This document shows, one piece after another, positions 18,040 through 26,943 of a stretch of DNA of 64,000 bases (position 1 is the stretch's first letter; each line of letters starts with the position of its first letter). Source of the DNA: Lysobacteraceae bacterium. GTDB taxonomy: Bacteria > Pseudomonadota > Gammaproteobacteria > Xanthomonadales > Xanthomonadaceae. Location of the stretch: contig QBLY01000002.1 in the NCBI GenBank assembly GCA_003241895.1, positions 124,001 through 188,000 of the forward strand, read 5' to 3'. A model generated the notes under the pieces. That model searched no databases and had not been told where the DNA came from. It saw only the letters and a program-made list of their open reading frames with translations. The position numbers and the translations under genes were made by a program.

Positions 18040-18896
18040 TGAAGGCTGCTTCTGGTCATTTCCATCGCGGGCGAACCGCCGCCCTGCTCACGCAGCACGG
18101 GAAGGAGCGAGTCATCGCGCCGGTGTTCCGCGAAATGCTCGGCTGCCGGGTGGAGCTCGTCTCGGGCTATGACACGGACCTGCTGGGCACCTTCACCCGC
18201 GAAATCCCGCGGGCAGGAAGCCAGCTGGAAGCGGCGCGTTGCAAGGCGCGCCAAGGGATGGCACTGGCAGGCCTGCCGCTGGGCATCGCCAGCGAAGGTG
18301 CGTTCGGGCCCGATCCCGTGCTGGGGATGTGCCCTTGGAACGTCGAGATGCTGGTGTGGGTCGACGCTGTGCACGGACTGGAGGTGGTTGGACGCGCGCA
18401 GGGCAAAGCGACCTTCGCCCATGCCCAGGTGGGAGACTGGGCGGCTGCAGAGCGCTTTGCGCGCCAGTGGTTGTTTCCGGGGCACCTGCTGGTGGTTCGG
18501 CCGGACGGTGCGGAGGATCCGCGCATCCGCAAGGGAATAGGCTCGTGGAGCGAACTGGAGGCTGCTTTCGCGCACGCCTTGGAAAGCTCTTCAACCGGCC
18601 TGGTGTCCCTTGAAACCGATGTGCGCGCCCACGCCAACCCTACTCGTCAAGAGATCATCCGGCTCGCCGCCGAAGACCTGGCCAGCAGGCTTCTCAGCCC
18701 TTGCCCCGCGTGCGAGGCCCCCGGTTTTTCCATCGTCGAGCACGTACCGGGTTTGCCTTGCGGACACTGCGGCGCACCGACGGAGGAAACCAGGGCCGAT
18801 GTGCTTGGCTGCGTGCGGTGCACGAATCGTCTGGTCCGGGAACGCACCGGGCGACCCGCGGCTGATCCGGCGCACTGCGGCTACTGCAATCCCTGA
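18039..18896 (+). CDS. DUF6671-family protein with zinc-ribbon tail
   Basis: 285 aa, function unknown. The N-terminal part (GRTAALLTQHGKERVIAPVF, DTDLLGTFTREIPRAGS, LEAARCKARQGM, LGIASEGAFGPDP) matches the DUF6671 pattern as I know it. The last 75 residues carry four CxxC pairs (CPAC, CGHC, CVRC, CGYC), enough for two zinc ribbons. The TGATG overlap with the UPF0149 gene shows translational coupling, so three consecutive genes (gshA, SEC-C protein, this one) form one operon and two of them have zinc-type Cys clusters. No signal peptide or membrane segment. Codon use is less biased to C/G at third positions than in gshA, which may reflect low expression or transfer. Confidence 0.75.
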   Translation: MKAASGHFHRGRTAALLTQHGKERVIAPVFREMLGCRVELVSGYDTDLLGTFTREIPRAGSQLEAARCKARQGMALAGLPLGIASEGAFGPDPVLGMCPWNVEMLVWVDAVHGLEVVGRAQGKATFAHAQVGDWAAAERFARQWLFPGHLLVVRPDGAEDPRIRKGIGSWSELEAAFAHALESSSTGLVSLETDVRAHANPTRQEIIRLAAEDLASRLLSPCPACEAPGFSIVEHVPGLPCGHCGAPTEETRADVLGCVRCTNRLVRERTGRPAADPAHCGYCNP

Positions 18897-18922
18897 CGAG
18901 ACTTTGGCGCTTGGCGGTGCAG

Positions 18923-21052
18923 TCAGAAGTCCAGGTGGACGCCAAGGTAGATGCCGCGCGGGGAGCCGGGCATCAGGTTGTTGTCATTGTGCGCGGAGGC
19001 GAAGTATTCCCTGTCGAAGAGGTTTTCGATATTGACCTGCAGCTGCAGGTTCGGGCTGACTGCGTAGTAAACCGCCGCGTCCACGCGGGTGAACGCGTCC
19101 AGCGTCACGTCGTTGCTGAGGGTGCTGAAAACATCGTCCCGGTAGACGACGCCCAGCCCGAGCCCCCACTGCGGGGTGAAGTCGTAGCGGTTCCACAGCG
19201 CTGCGCTGTGCCGCGGCAGCTGGGCCAGTCGGGTGCCGGCCGGCGTGACGGACGTTGCCGACGTGCGCAGGTCCGACAGGATCTCGCCCTTTTGGTAGGC
19301 GTAGGAGGCGATGATTTTCCAGGCGTCGGTGATTTCGCCGGCCAGGCTCAGCTCCAGCCCCGTGCTGCGCTGGCCATCGACCAGGAAGGCGTTGCGGTTG
19401 TCCAGCGGATCGACGGTGAACACGTTGCTGCGGTCGAGGCGATAGATCGCCGCCGTCAGCGCCAGGCCGGGTGCCACGTCCCACTTCGCGCCGATTTCAT
19501 AATTCTGGAACTCCTCCGGGTCGAGCGTTGCGCTGACGCCGGACAGCGACGAAAGCTGCTCGCCCGCTCGCGGCAGTGCCGCCGTGCTGTAGCTGGCGTA
19601 AAGCGACAGCGGCGCGACCGGCGTCCAGATCACGCCCAGGCGCGGTGACCACAGGCCGTCGCTGGAGGACCGTACGAGGCCGGTGCGCGCGTCGCGCACG
19701 TCGACTTCGAAGCGGTCGTAGCGCAGCCCCAGCACCGCTTGCCACTTCGGCGAGAATACTATCTGGTCCTGCACATACAGCCCCGCGACATCCGCGACGC
19801 TGCGGTTGTTGGCGTCCGATGGGCGGTTGGCGAACGTGACCTCACCAGCATAGCGGGGGTTTTCCAGCGGAACGCGGTTGGACTGCGCGAACGTGCCGGT
19901 CTGGCGGAGATTGTCGGTCTGCTGCCGGCCGAACTCGGCGCCAACCAGTACCGTGTGGCGCATCTCGCCGCCATCGAAGTCGAAGACCATGTCGGTCTGG
20001 TTGAACAGGTTCTCGCGCTTCATCGAACTGTTGTAGGCGGCGATGACCGCACTGAGCCCGCCGCCGGGGTTGGCTGCGACGCCGTCCGGATAGACGTTCT
20101 GATAGAAACGGTCGTAGTCGGCGTAGCGCGTGCGGTTGCGCAGGGACACGCCGTTGCCCAACTCGTGCTCGACCAGTGCGTTGAACGCGGAGACCGACGC
20201 ACGGATCGGGCTGAGCTCGGGTGATCCAAAGAACGTGTCCGGCGCGACGTCGACCGGTCGACCGATGCCGATGCCCAGCAGCGACGGCACGCCGCGATCG
20301 GCCACGCGATGGTCGCGGAAATATTCGTAGCCAAGCGTGACCCGTGTGGCGTCGCCCGCGGCGAAGTTGACGGTTGGGTTGATGCCGGAGCGTTCGAGCT
20401 CAAAGGCGTTACGGAAGCTTTCGGAATCCTCGTACAGGCCGGTCACGCGGAAGCTGGCCTCGGCACCCAGTGGCTCGCCGATGTCGAACGCGGCCCGGCT
20501 GCGGTTCCAGCTGCCGGCCTGGAGTGACAGTTCGCGATGGGCGTCGCCGTCGGCTACCTTGCTGACGCGGTTGATGATGCCGCCAACCCCGCCGCGACCG
20601 AAAATCATCGCGTTCGGACCCTTCAGTACTTCGACGCGCTCGACGTTGTACAGGTCGCGGATGTACTGGACGTCGTCACGGATTCCGTCGACGAACATAT
20701 CCGACGTCGAAGTGTTTCCGCGGAAGATCGGCGCATCGCGATGCCCTTCGCCCTGGGCGACGCCCACGCCCGGCACCAGCCGCAGTACGTCGGTCAAGGA
20801 ATGCAGGGCCTGGTCCCGTATGGCTTCCCGGGTTACGACCGTGATGGCCTGCGGCACATCGCGCAGCCCGGTGTCGGTCTTGGTCGCCGTCACCGTGGAT
20901 TCGGCCCTGTAGCCTTCGGGCTGGCCGTACACGTTCACGGCGTCCAGCTCGGCCGTGTAGGGGGCCGGTGCGGCGAAGGCGGGAAGGCTCAGGGCGATGG
21001 CAAGCGCACCGGCAAGCGGTGTTCGGCAGGGGGTGCAGGGCATGGCATTCAT
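18923..21052 (-). CDS. TonB-dependent siderophore receptor
   Basis: 709 aa. Outer-membrane receptor of the catecholate/hydroxamate siderophore type. Signal peptide (LAGALAIALSLPAFA), then a plug domain with TDTGLRDVPQAITVV, DVLRLVPGV, FRGNTSTSDMFVDGIRDDVQYIRDLYNVERVEVLKGPNAMIFGRG and GGIINRVSK. These are hallmarks of the FhuE/FpvA/Fiu class. The barrel ends in GVHLDF with C-terminal Phe. No obvious N-terminal signalling domain, so it is probably not a trans-envelope sigma-factor regulator. ATG 21052 is used; ATG 21043 is an alternative. A Fur-like site lies 36-57 bp upstream, fitting iron control. No siderophore synthesis genes are nearby, so it may take up siderophores made by other organisms. 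Confidence 0.93.
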   Translation of the reverse strand: MNAMPCTPCRTPLAGALAIALSLPAFAAPAPYTAELDAVNVYGQPEGYRAESTVTATKTDTGLRDVPQAITVVTREAIRDQALHSLTDVLRLVPGVGVAQGEGHRDAPIFRGNTSTSDMFVDGIRDDVQYIRDLYNVERVEVLKGPNAMIFGRGGVGGIINRVSKVADGDAHRELSLQAGSWNRSRAAFDIGEPLGAEASFRVTGLYEDSESFRNAFELERSGINPTVNFAAGDATRVTLGYEYFRDHRVADRGVPSLLGIGIGRPVDVAPDTFFGSPELSPIRASVSAFNALVEHELGNGVSLRNRTRYADYDRFYQNVYPDGVAANPGGGLSAVIAAYNSSMKRENLFNQTDMVFDFDGGEMRHTVLVGAEFGRQQTDNLRQTGTFAQSNRVPLENPRYAGEVTFANRPSDANNRSVADVAGLYVQDQIVFSPKWQAVLGLRYDRFEVDVRDARTGLVRSSSDGLWSPRLGVIWTPVAPLSLYASYSTAALPRAGEQLSSLSGVSATLDPEEFQNYEIGAKWDVAPGLALTAAIYRLDRSNVFTVDPLDNRNAFLVDGQRSTGLELSLAGEITDAWKIIASYAYQKGEILSDLRTSATSVTPAGTRLAQLPRHSAALWNRYDFTPQWGLGLGVVYRDDVFSTLSNDVTLDAFTRVDAAVYYAVSPNLQLQVNIENLFDREYFASAHNDNNLMPGSPRGIYLGVHLDF

Positions 21053-21062
21053 CCAGGTGGCT

Positions 21063-21078
21063 GCGACCCGTGGGTCGC
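21063..21078. other. Small hairpin in the siderophore receptor leader
   Basis: GCGACCC and GGGTCGC form a perfect 7-bp stem around GT, 10 bp upstream of the receptor start codon on the minus strand. It covers the region where a ribosome would load, and no clear Shine-Dalgarno is visible downstream of it. Confidence 0.45.
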
Positions 21079-21087
21079 GATGGATGT

Positions 21088-21109
21088 AATGCTAGTGAGA
21101 ACGATTCGC
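21088..21109 (-). promoter_or_regulatory. Candidate Fur box of the siderophore receptor
   Basis: AATGCTAGTGAGAACGATTC resembles the Fur site family (NAT-rich triplets and the GAGAAC-GATTC core seen upstream of many xanthomonad TonB receptors). It lies 36-57 bp before the receptor start. The match to the 19-bp consensus is partial, so the call leans on context. Confidence 0.6.
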
Positions 21110-21253
21110 GTTTGCAAGCATGGAGGCGGCGGGACCGCCCGTTTCGTGTAGGGCAAGTCGTGCGCAAACTGCGGCTGGGCGAGGCTACGGGGCGGGAATG
21201 AAAACGTGTGCAGGTGGATGCATCGTGCCCCGGGGAGGCGCTAGGCTGGCGAC

Positions 21254-23995
21254 ATGAGCCAGCCCCCCCGCGAAAACGCCTCGGTAGAGTCCCTGCGTGA
21301 CATCGACCTTCCGCCTACCGACGTCCTGCTGCGCGAGGACGTCAAGCGCCTGGGCGCCCTGGTGGGCGAGATCCTCGCCGAACAGGTGTCGCCCGGCTTC
21401 CTGGACGAAGTGGAGGCCCTGCGGGTGGCCGCCATCCGCCGCCGCGAGGCCGACGCCCCCATCGAGGACCTGTCCGACCGCCTGCACAACCTGCCGCTGG
21501 ACCGGGCCGAGCTGCTGGTGCGCGCGTTCGCGTCCTACTTCCAGGCCGTCAACCTGGCCGAGCGCGTGCACCGCATCCGCCGCCGCCGCGACTACCAGCG
21601 GCTGGGCGAAGCGCCGCAGCCGGGCGGGCTGGAGGATTCGCTGCGCCAGCTCCAGGCGGCCGGCGTGGACGCCGCCACCGTGTCGGCCCTGGTGGCCCGC
21701 CTGCGCATCGAACCCGTGTTCACCGCCCACCCGACCGAAGCCGTGCGCCGCGCCCTGCTGGAGAAGGAAAGCGAAGTCGTGCGCTGCCTGATCGAGGACA
21801 TCGACCGCACCCTTACCCCGCAGGAGCGCCGCGCCGACATCGAGCGCATGCGCCTGGCCCTGACCGCCAGCTGGCAGACCGACGAGACCCCGCCCGAGAA
21901 GCCCAGCGTCGCCGACGAGTTCGAACACGTTGCGTTCTACCTCTCCGACGTGCTTTACCGCGTGCTGCCGGTGTTCCATGAAGTGTTCGAGCAGGCGCTG
22001 CAGCGCGTGTACGGTGACCAAGCACGGGAGCTGCCGCCGGTGCTCGGCTTCGGGTCGTGGGTGGGCGGCGACATGGACGGCAACCCCAACGTCGGCGCCG
22101 CCACCATCGACGCAACGCTGTCGAGCCAGCGCGCGATGGTGCTGGCCAACTACCGGCGCGACCTGGCGCGGCTGGGCGAAGTGCTCAGCCAGTCGTCGGG
22201 CCGCGTCGACGTAGCGCCCGAGCTCGTGCAGCGCAGCGACGAATACGCACGACGCTTCCCCAAGGCCGCCGACAAGATCAAGGCCCGCCACGCCGACATG
22301 CCCTACCGCCGCTTCTGCGCGCTGGTCTCGGCGCGCCTGGGCGCCACCGCGCAGGACAAGCGCGAGGGCTATCCCGACGTCGATGAACTGCTGGCCGACC
22401 TCAATCTGCTCGAAGCCAGCCTGCAGGACCATCGCGGCGAACACGCGGGCGTGTTCGCGGTGCGCCGCCTGCGCCGGCGCGCCCAGGCCTTCGGCTTCCA
22501 CCTCGCCACGCTCGACCTGCGCCAGGAGTCCACCCAGCACGACCTCGCGCTGGCCGCCGTCCTGGGCGACGAAGCCTGGCCGTCGCGGCCCTGGCCAGAA
22601 CGCGCTGAACGTTTGCGCGATCTCATCGCCGGCACCGTGACGCCCGCCGAGCCGGCGGCTGCCGACGCCGTGTCGGTGTTGGACGTCTTCCGCACCGTCG
22701 CCGATGCCCTGCCGCGGTACGGGGAGCGCGCCTTCGGCCCCTACATCATCAGCATGAGCCGCAGCGCCGCCGACGCGCTGGCGGTGATCGCGCTGGCGCG
22801 CATCGCCGGCTGCATCAACGCCAAGGGCGCCGTGCCGCTGGACGTGGCACCCCTGTTCGAAACCGTGGACGACCTGCAGGCGGCGGCCGACACGCTGCGC
22901 TCGCTGTTCGCCGACCCGGTCTACCGTGAACACCTGCGCCAGCGCGGCGACCGCCAGGTGGTGATGCTGGGCTATTCCGACAGCGCCAAGGACGGCGGCC
23001 TGGTGGCCTCGCGCTGGGCGCTGCAGCAGACCCAGGTGCAGCTGACCGCGCTGGCGGCCGAAGCCGGCGTGCGCATCGCCTTCTTCCACGGTCGCGGCGG
23101 CTCGCTGTCGCGCGGCGGCGGCAAGACAGAACGCGCCGTCATCGCCGCGCCGCGCGGTTCGGTGGACGGCAGCCTGCGCCTGACCGAGCAAGGCGAGGTG
23201 ATCCACCGCAAGTACGGCATCCGCGCCATCGCCCTGCGCAACCTGGAACAGATGACCGGCGCGGTGCTGCGCGCCAGCCTGCGCCCGCGGCCACAGGAGC
23301 CGCGCGAAGCGGCGTGGCGCGCCATGGCCGCCGATATCGCCGACGTGGCCCGATCGCACTACCGCGGGCTGGTGTACGACACGCCGGGCTTCGTGGACTA
23401 CTTCCGCGCTGCCACCCCGATCGACGTGATCGAGCGCCTGCGCATCGGCTCACGGCCCAGCAAGCGCGGCAACGCCGGCGGCGTGTCGTCGCTGCGCGCC
23501 ATCCCGTGGGTGTTCGCCTGGTCGCAGAACCGCTGCGGGCTGACCGCGTGGCTCGGCGTGGGCACGGGCCTGGCGCATGGCATCGAAAAGTATGGCCACC
23601 AAGCCGTCGCCGAGATGGCGCGCGACTGGCCGTTCTTCGCCACGCTGGTGGACGACGTGGAGATGGTGCTGGCCAAATCGGACCTGGGCATCTTCGAGCG
23701 CTACTCGCGCCTGGCCGGCGAGGCGCATCCTGCGTTCTACCCCGGCATCGCCGGGGAATTCGCGCGCGCACAGGACGCCATCCTTTCACTCAAGGGCCAA
23801 GAAGCCCTGCTGGACGGCGACTTCCGCCTGCGCCAGTCCATCCGCCTGCGCAATCCCTACGTGGACCCGATCAGCCTGCTGCAGGTGGACCTGCTGGCGC
23901 GCTGGCGCGCGGCGGGTCGGCCGGAAGACGCGCTGTTCCATGCGCTGGTGACCACGGTGAACGGCATCGCCGCCGGCGTGCAGAACACCGGCTGA
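21254..23995 (+). CDS. ppc: Phosphoenolpyruvate carboxylase
   Basis: 913 aa. Fixes bicarbonate onto PEP to make oxaloacetate, the main anaplerotic entry to the TCA cycle. Catalytic motifs: FTAHPTEA with His159, GYSDSAKDGG, FHGRGGSLSRGGG near residue 610, and the C-terminal NTG end. The length is typical (about 880-930). ATG 21254 is the first start of the frame. Oxaloacetate also supplies aspartate, which cyanophycin synthesis needs, though the genes are not in one operon. Its stop abuts the stop of the convergent TPR gene without any gap. Confidence 0.96.
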   Translation: MSQPPRENASVESLRDIDLPPTDVLLREDVKRLGALVGEILAEQVSPGFLDEVEALRVAAIRRREADAPIEDLSDRLHNLPLDRAELLVRAFASYFQAVNLAERVHRIRRRRDYQRLGEAPQPGGLEDSLRQLQAAGVDAATVSALVARLRIEPVFTAHPTEAVRRALLEKESEVVRCLIEDIDRTLTPQERRADIERMRLALTASWQTDETPPEKPSVADEFEHVAFYLSDVLYRVLPVFHEVFEQALQRVYGDQARELPPVLGFGSWVGGDMDGNPNVGAATIDATLSSQRAMVLANYRRDLARLGEVLSQSSGRVDVAPELVQRSDEYARRFPKAADKIKARHADMPYRRFCALVSARLGATAQDKREGYPDVDELLADLNLLEASLQDHRGEHAGVFAVRRLRRRAQAFGFHLATLDLRQESTQHDLALAAVLGDEAWPSRPWPERAERLRDLIAGTVTPAEPAAADAVSVLDVFRTVADALPRYGERAFGPYIISMSRSAADALAVIALARIAGCINAKGAVPLDVAPLFETVDDLQAAADTLRSLFADPVYREHLRQRGDRQVVMLGYSDSAKDGGLVASRWALQQTQVQLTALAAEAGVRIAFFHGRGGSLSRGGGKTERAVIAAPRGSVDGSLRLTEQGEVIHRKYGIRAIALRNLEQMTGAVLRASLRPRPQEPREAAWRAMAADIADVARSHYRGLVYDTPGFVDYFRAATPIDVIERLRIGSRPSKRGNAGGVSSLRAIPWVFAWSQNRCGLTAWLGVGTGLAHGIEKYGHQAVAEMARDWPFFATLVDDVEMVLAKSDLGIFERYSRLAGEAHPAFYPGIAGEFARAQDAILSLKGQEALLDGDFRLRQSIRLRNPYVDPISLLQVDLLARWRAAGRPEDALFHALVTTVNGIAAGVQNTG

Positions 23996-24742
23996 TCAGC
24001 TGACGCGGTCGGCCTTGCGCAGCAGGGCGATCCACTCGCTCTCGCTCTCGCGCGTGTGGGCGGGCAGGCGGTTGGCGGCGCGCAGCGCGTCGGCGGCCAG
24101 AGTCCTGGCTTTTTCGGTATCGCCCCATTCGTGCAGCAGGTTGGCATAGCGGGCGCGGGCTTCAAAGCCGGGGTAGTAGTCCACCAGCACGCCGAATTCC
24201 TCGTGCGCCTTTTCGCGATCGCCCAGCGCGGCCAGGGCGCGCGCGTAGGTGAGATGGGCGGTGGGCGACTTGAAGTCGGGGTTGGCGGCGATCAGGCGGT
24301 CCAGCAGGTCGCGCGCCTCGCCGGCGCGGCCCGTTTCCAGCAGGGCCTTGGCCAGGCGCACCTGGATGTCGGCGTCGCCGGCGTATTGGCCCTGCAGCGC
24401 GCGCTGGTAGTGCGGCACCGCTTCATCGGCGCGGTCGGCCGCCAGCAGGGCATCGGCAAGGCGCAGCTGGTTACCCACCGTGGGCGCCAGCTCGACGGCG
24501 TGGGTGGCATTGCGCAGTTCACGCGTGGGGTCGAACAGCTGGCGCACCTTGCTGCCCACCTTGCGCACGCCGCGGTGCTGGCGCACTTCGGGCAGCCAGA
24601 TGGCGATGCCGTAAACCAGGCTGCCCAGCAGCGGGAACAGGAACAGGATCAGCAGCCAGTAAAGCTCCTGCCGCGTCCGCACCGCATGGATGGCGAAGAA
24701 GACCGCCGCGATGATGTGGAGCCCGATACCGAGAAATTGCAT
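23996..24742 (-). CDS. Membrane-anchored TPR protein
   Basis: 248 aa, function unknown. Residues 1-55 have two membrane segments (GIGLHIIAAVFFAIHAV and LYWLLILFLFPLLGSLVYGIA) in an arrangement like the N-terminal PLDc_N segment of cardiolipin synthases. The rest is a cytosolic tetratricopeptide-repeat domain of about four to five repeats (NQLRLADALLAADRADEAVPHYQRAL, IQVRLAKALLETGRAGEARDLL and others). TPR domains are protein-binding scaffolds. The gene follows a small unknown gene (24796-25140) on the same strand by 53 bp. No catalytic motif is visible. Confidence 0.8.
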   Translation of the reverse strand: MQFLGIGLHIIAAVFFAIHAVRTRQELYWLLILFLFPLLGSLVYGIAIWLPEVRQHRGVRKVGSKVRQLFDPTRELRNATHAVELAPTVGNQLRLADALLAADRADEAVPHYQRALQGQYAGDADIQVRLAKALLETGRAGEARDLLDRLIAANPDFKSPTAHLTYARALAALGDREKAHEEFGVLVDYYPGFEARARYANLLHEWGDTEKARTLAADALRAANRLPAHTRESESEWIALLRKADRVS

Positions 24743-24795
24743 GGCGCCTCCGGAGACTGGCTCCGATTATCGGCCAATCGCTGCAGCTTCGGGAA

Positions 24796-25140
24796 TCAGG
24801 CCGAGGTGACGTCCCGCAGTTCCCAGTGGCTGCCCGCCAGCAGCCGCAGGCGGTGCTTGAACACCTCGCCCGGCAGCGTCGTGGTCGCCTGGAGGCGCAC
24901 GGACAGGTCGTCCTGTTCGCCGGTCACCACCGCCTCGGGGTCGGAAACGCCCAGCGTCGACTCCACCGCGTCCGGGTCATCCTGCAGCGCGCGCCAGCGT
25001 TCGAACAGCCCCGGCGAGCGCAGCGCCGCCTGCAGTTCCTCGGCGAAGCCTTCGGCGCTGGCCGAGTGGAACGCCAGGGTGGCGATGGGGCCACGCGCGA
25101 GCGCAGGGTCCGGCAGGCGCAGGTGGTAGCGGGTGGCCAT
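24796..25140 (-). CDS. Conserved small protein of unknown function
   Basis: 114 aa, not recognised. Soluble and acidic, without signal peptide, Cys or repeats. It begins MATRYHLRLPDP and contains SAEGFAEELQAALRSPGLFERWRAL, a probable helical hairpin, and a beta-rich C-terminal half ending HWELRDVTSA. ATG 25140 is preferred over a start 18 codons upstream because those codons look non-coding. Coding bias (strong G/C third positions) supports a real gene. It may share a transcript with the TPR gene downstream. Confidence 0.65.
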   Translation of the reverse strand: MATRYHLRLPDPALARGPIATLAFHSASAEGFAEELQAALRSPGLFERWRALQDDPDAVESTLGVSDPEAVVTGEQDDLSVRLQATTTLPGEVFKHRLRLLAGSHWELRDVTSA

Positions 25141-25165
25141 GGTTATTCCTCGCTGCGGTAGAGGA

Positions 25166-25624
25166 CTACAGCATAGGTTCCAGCACATGAACAACAGCGC
25201 TGCCCGACGTCATCCGGCGCAGGAGGGCGAGATTGGAAAGGTGCGCCGCCACCAGCAGCAGGCCGCCCGTGAGAACGATCACGCTGCCCCACAGCGGCCA
25301 CCAGTGCAGGTCGGTGAAGATGCCGGCGCCCATCAGGGCCAGCCCTGGCACCGCCAGCAGGATCGGCCAGGGCCTGCGGTGGAGTACATAGCCATGGCGC
25401 AGGGCCACGAGTGCCAGCCCCAGCGCCATCGCCGCCAACGTCCACTCCAGGTACAGCAGCCAGGCCAGATCAACCGGCCACTGCTGCCGGCGCAGCCACA
25501 GGCCCGGAAACAGAATCAGAACCAGGCCCAGACCGGCGCAATGAACGGCACACAGCGCCGACACCAGCGCACCGGCGCGATCCAGCCAGGGCGAAGGGCC
25601 GCGGATTCTGACTTTCTCGGGCAT
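25166..25624 (-). CDS. MerC-family membrane protein, Zur-controlled
   Basis: 152 aa. Four predicted membrane helices with the metal-binding motif CAVHC (Cys25, Cys29) in the first, as in the MerC family of metal-transport proteins named from mercury resistance. There is no mer operon here. Instead the gene is divergent from a zinc-uptake operon and a Zur-type operator starts 5 bp upstream of its ATG. A role in moving zinc, or another metal under zinc shortage, is the better inference. ATG 25624 is chosen over an upstream in-frame start that would fall inside the operator. Confidence 0.82.
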   Translation of the reverse strand: MPEKVRIRGPSPWLDRAGALVSALCAVHCAGLGLVLILFPGLWLRRQQWPVDLAWLLYLEWTLAAMALGLALVALRHGYVLHRRPWPILLAVPGLALMGAGIFTDLHWWPLWGSVIVLTGGLLLVAAHLSNLALLRRMTSGSAVVHVLEPML

Positions 25625-25629
25625 CGGAG

Positions 25630-25648
25630 TGTTATAACATAACATTAC
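25630..25648. promoter_or_regulatory. Zur-type operator 1 (bidirectional)
   Basis: TGTTATAACATAACATTAC closely matches the gammaproteobacterial Zur box (TGTTATA-N-TATAACATTTC). It is symmetric about 25637. It lies between the divergent MerC-like gene (5 bp away) and the ZrgA operon (24 bp away), so one repressor dimer pair could shut both. Its first 16 bases recur exactly at 30088-30103. Confidence 0.88.
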
Positions 25649-25672
25649 TGTCCGACCCTGAGGAACCCAGCC

Positions 25673-26248
25673 ATGACGTCATCCGCTGGCCTTGCACCGG
25701 TACTTTGGATCGCAGTGGCCCTGTTCTCGCCGGCCTGCCTGGCGCACGGTGCCCATGTGCATGGCGTGGCCAACGTCGAGCTGGTCCGCGAACGCGACTC
25801 CGTGCAGATCCAGCTCACGGCAGACGGCGAAGGCATCGTCGGTTTCGAGCGGGCGCCGCGCGACGCCGCCGAACAGGCGAAGGTGGACGCGGCGCGCAGC
25901 CGCCTTCGCCAAGGTCCTGCCCTGTTCGCGCTGCCCGCCGCGGCAGGCTGTCGCCAAGTCTCGAGCGTGGCCGAGGTTCCCCACGCCGGCGCTGCCGAAG
26001 CGGCCGGGGAATCCGACGACCGCGACCACCACCACGACGACGCCAAGGCCGATGGCCACGCGGACTGGAAAGTGAGCTACGTATTCCGCTGCGTCAGGGG
26101 CGCGGCAGTCGATGGCGTGGATCTCGCCGGACTCTTCGGCGCGTTTCCGGACATCACCCGGGCCGAACTGCAGTGGATCACCGATGACGCGCAGTCAGGC
26201 GCGGAATTGGCGCCAGGCCGCAGCCGGACTGCGCTGGTAGTTCAGTGA
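25673..26248 (+). CDS. ZrgA/DUF2796-type periplasmic zinc-binding protein
   Basis: 191 aa. Signal peptide (LWIAVALFSPACLA), then a mature start HGAHVHG and a His/Asp-rich loop at 116-130 (DDRDHHHDDAKADGH), typical of DUF2796/ZrgA proteins that bind zinc in the periplasm. Followed by an ABC ATPase, an FtsX-type permease and a DUF3299 protein, the same order as the zinc-responsive PA4063-PA4066 operon of Pseudomonas aeruginosa (from memory). The Zur-type operator just upstream supports induction in zinc shortage. ATG 25673 has AGGAA 7 nt upstream. The stop overlaps the GTG of the ATPase gene. Confidence 0.88.
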   Translation: MTSSAGLAPVLWIAVALFSPACLAHGAHVHGVANVELVRERDSVQIQLTADGEGIVGFERAPRDAAEQAKVDAARSRLRQGPALFALPAAAGCRQVSSVAEVPHAGAAEAAGESDDRDHHHDDAKADGHADWKVSYVFRCVRGAAVDGVDLAGLFGAFPDITRAELQWITDDAQSGAELAPGRSRTALVVQ

Positions 26249-26943
26249 GCGCAACGCCCGTCCTCGACATCCAGGACCTGCGTTTCCAGCGCAAGGCACG
26301 CGACTGGCAGCTGGCCCTGGACGCGCTGAGGCTCGCACCGGGTGAATCGGTGTTCCTGCACGGCCCCAGCGGCTCGGGCAAGAGCACCCTGCTCAATCTG
26401 GTCGGAGGCACCTTGGCGCCGCAGCAGGGCCGGCTGATGGTCTGTGGCGCGGACTTCAGCGCCCTGTCGGGAGCCGCGAGGGATCGCCTGCGCGCCGACC
26501 GTCTGGGCATCATCTTCCAACAGTTCAACCTGATGCCGTTCCTTGGAATGGTGGACAACGTGTTGCTGCCTTGCCGGTTTTCCAGGCGCCGCGCGCAGGC
26601 GGCGACATCGCGCTTCGGTTCGCCGGTAAAGGCTGCCCAGGCGCTGCTGGATCGGCTGGGGCTGCGCGAGCAAACCTTTCACGCCGCCCCGGTGGCCGAA
26701 CTTTCCGTTGGCCAGCAGCAGCGGGTTGCCGTGGCCCGCGCGTTGATCGGTGCGCCGGACCTGGTGTTGGCCGATGAGCCCACCTCGGCCCTGGATGCCG
26801 ACACCCGGGAAGATTTCCTACGGCTGCTGTTCGCCGAGTGTAAATCCGCATCGTCGGCGCTTCTGTTCGTCAGCCATGACTTGTCGCTGGCGTCGCGATT
26901 CTCCAGCCAGGCCAGCCTTTCCGGACTGAAGGCGCCGGCATGA
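26245..26943 (+). CDS. ABC transporter ATP-binding protein (LolD/MacB class)
   Basis: 232 aa. Walker A GPSGSGKST, Q-loop FQQFNLMPFLGMVDN, signature LSVGQQQRVAVARAL (Val for the usual Gly in LSGGQ), Walker B LVLADEPTSALD and H-loop FVSHD are all present, so it should be an active ATPase. The class pairs with FtsX-like permeases that do mechanical work across the envelope instead of importing through a classic channel. GTG 26245 overlaps the ZrgA stop (GTGA), and its own stop overlaps the permease start (ATGA), so the three are translationally coupled. Confidence 0.92.
   Translation: MSATPVLDIQDLRFQRKARDWQLALDALRLAPGESVFLHGPSGSGKSTLLNLVGGTLAPQQGRLMVCGADFSALSGAARDRLRADRLGIIFQQFNLMPFLGMVDNVLLPCRFSRRRAQAATSRFGSPVKAAQALLDRLGLREQTFHAAPVAELSVGQQQRVAVARALIGAPDLVLADEPTSALDADTREDFLRLLFAECKSASSALLFVSHDLSLASRFSSQASLSGLKAPA

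Noticed and set aside
25166-25624. Reading the MerC-like gene as a mercury resistance operon
   Set aside because: No merR, merT, merP or merA is present, and the operator is of Zur type.
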